Of a DNA stretch of 5,220 bases, positions 4,386 to 5,220 are shown in pieces. The stretch covers positions 1 to 5,220 of the forward strand of contig CANFIE010000310.1 in assembly GCA_947446625.1 (NCBI GenBank), written 5' to 3'. The notes beneath the pieces were generated by a model, which was not told the origin of the DNA, searched no databases, and saw nothing but the letters and a program-made list of their open reading frames with translations. Position 1 is the stretch's first letter, and each line of letters begins with the position of its first letter. Source of the stretch: Acetobacteraceae bacterium. Lineage in GTDB: Bacteria > Pseudomonadota > Alphaproteobacteria > Acetobacterales > Acetobacteraceae. A program made the position numbers and the translations under genes.

Positions 4386-5220
4386 ATGGATATTCAGCGC
4401 TTCGATGCCCTTGTGATTGGTGCCGGCATGTCCGGTGCCACCTCTGCCGCGCAACTGGCGGCCAGCGGGCGGAAAACCGCGCTGCTGGAAGCCGAGGAAA
4501 GCGCCGGCTACCATACCACCGGGCGCTCAGCCGCCATCTGGATTCTCAACTACGGCTCGGCCGATGCGCGCATCCTCACCGGCGCCTCGCGGGCCTTCTT
4601 CGAGGCACCGCCGCCCGGCTTCACCGAGGCGACGCTGGCGCATAAGCGCGCCGTGGTCTTCATCGCCCCGCCGGAACAGCAGGCGCACATGGCGCAGATG
4701 ATCACCGAGGGCCAGGGCATGGCGCCGATAACGCCAGACGCCGTGCGCGCCCTGGTGCCGGCGCTGAAGCCTGGCTACGCCGTCAGCGGCGGCATTGAGG
4801 CTGATGCCTTCGACATGGATGTGGCGGCGCTGCACCAGGGCTTTCTGCGCCAGTTGCGGCAACTGGGCGGCGCGCTGGCACTGCGCAACCGCGCCGGTCG
4901 GGTGTGGCACGGCAACGGGCTGTGGCACGCCGAAACCAGCAGCGGCGCCATCTTCGCCGCCCCGGTACTGGTCAACGCATCCGGCGCCTGGGGCGATGTT
5001 GTGGCCGAGTTGGCCGGGGTGCGCAAAATCGGCCTGCAACCCAAGCGCCGCACCGCCTGCATCATCGACCCCGGCAGCTACGACGTCACCGACTGGCCGC
5101 TGCTCGGCGATGCCGACCACAGCTGGTATGTCCGCCCCGAAGCCCGCAGCAAGCTGATGGTCTCCCCGGCCGATGAAACCGACGACACGCCGCATGACGT
5201 GCAGCCGGATGAAATGGACG
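4386..5220 (+). CDS. FAD-dependent D-amino-acid dehydrogenase, DauA-like, partial at right edge
   Basis: 278 codons are present and the C-terminus is missing (family length about 370-375). The N-terminus is a Rossmann FAD/NAD(P)-binding fold: VIGAGMSGA (Gly12, Gly14, Gly17) with the ribose-binding Glu35 ending beta-2. Features of the D-arginine dehydrogenase-like branch of the DAO superfamily then follow: GYHTTGRSAA (41-50), SRAFFEAPPPGF (68-79), ALHQGFLRQLR, APVLVNASGAWGDVVAELAG, GLQPKRR (Arg221/222), DWPLL, a WYVRPE block with Tyr248, and HDVQPDEMD at the window end. Such enzymes oxidise D-amino acids to 2-oxo acids and ammonia, passing electrons to the respiratory chain. Compared from memory with Pseudomonas aeruginosa DauA, Tyr53 is kept (Tyr56) but His48 is Ile51 and Glu87 is Val90, so D-arginine is unlikely to be the substrate. 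The ATG at 4386 is used with AGGGAG nine bases upstream. This is the last visible gene of a same-strand run of three. Confidence 0.88.
   Translation, partial: MDIQRFDALVIGAGMSGATSAAQLAASGRKTALLEAEESAGYHTTGRSAAIWILNYGSADARILTGASRAFFEAPPPGFTEATLAHKRAVVFIAPPEQQAHMAQMITEGQGMAPITPDAVRALVPALKPGYAVSGGIEADAFDMDVAALHQGFLRQLRQLGGALALRNRAGRVWHGNGLWHAETSSGAIFAAPVLVNASGAWGDVVAELAGVRKIGLQPKRRTACIIDPGSYDVTDWPLLGDADHSWYVRPEARSKLMVSPADETDDTPHDVQPDEMD

Noticed and set aside
4527..5195. 222-residue minus-strand open frame opposite the FAD dehydrogenase gene
   Set aside because: It is a shadow of the conserved DauA-like coding frame and has no domain signature.

Overview
The window is very GC-rich, with strongly G/C-biased third codon positions and long non-coding reading frames opposite the real genes. 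Together with the protein families present, this suggests a high-GC Gram-negative bacterium. An alphaproteobacterium, possibly of the Rhodospirillales/Acetobacteraceae type, is my best guess, but this is an inference from protein flavour and not from a marker gene. I see no RNA gene, insertion sequence, CRISPR array, phage gene or origin. Gene density is high and no gene-free stretch exceeds 140 bases.

Layout, left to right. (1) Positions 1-1118, minus strand: the N-terminal 372 residues of a gamma-glutamyltransferase-like lipoprotein that runs off the left edge. (2) A 140-base divergent intergenic region. (3) 1259-2044, plus: a secreted DsbA-family thiol-disulfide protein with a CPYC active site and a ScsC-like helical N-terminal extension. 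(4) A short convergent gap with a compact terminator hairpin. (5) 2102-2572, minus: a DUF805 inner-membrane protein. (6) An 82-base divergent gap. (7) Three plus-strand genes in a row with gaps of 64 and 47 bases: a zinc-ribbon/metallo-beta-lactamase-fold hydrolase (2655-3467), a transglutaminase-like cysteine-protease-fold protein (3532-4338), and an FAD-dependent D-amino-acid dehydrogenase of the DauA type (4386 to beyond the right edge).

The last three genes could form one transcription unit. The FAD gene, however, is preceded by a strong hairpin whose 3' arm contains its ribosome binding site, so its expression may be set separately.

A recurring theme is enzyme folds whose textbook catalytic residues are changed. 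The GGT-like protein has Ser in place of the Thr nucleophile and lacks the following Thr-His. The MBL protein has HPHYYG in place of HxHxDH. The transglutaminase has Ala at the catalytic His position. The DauA-like protein lacks the residues that recognise the arginine side chain. Each may be normal for its own subfamily, but together they mean that activities should not be copied from the best-known family members. I found no clearly new multi-gene system; the most plausible candidate is the three-gene cluster at 2655-5220.
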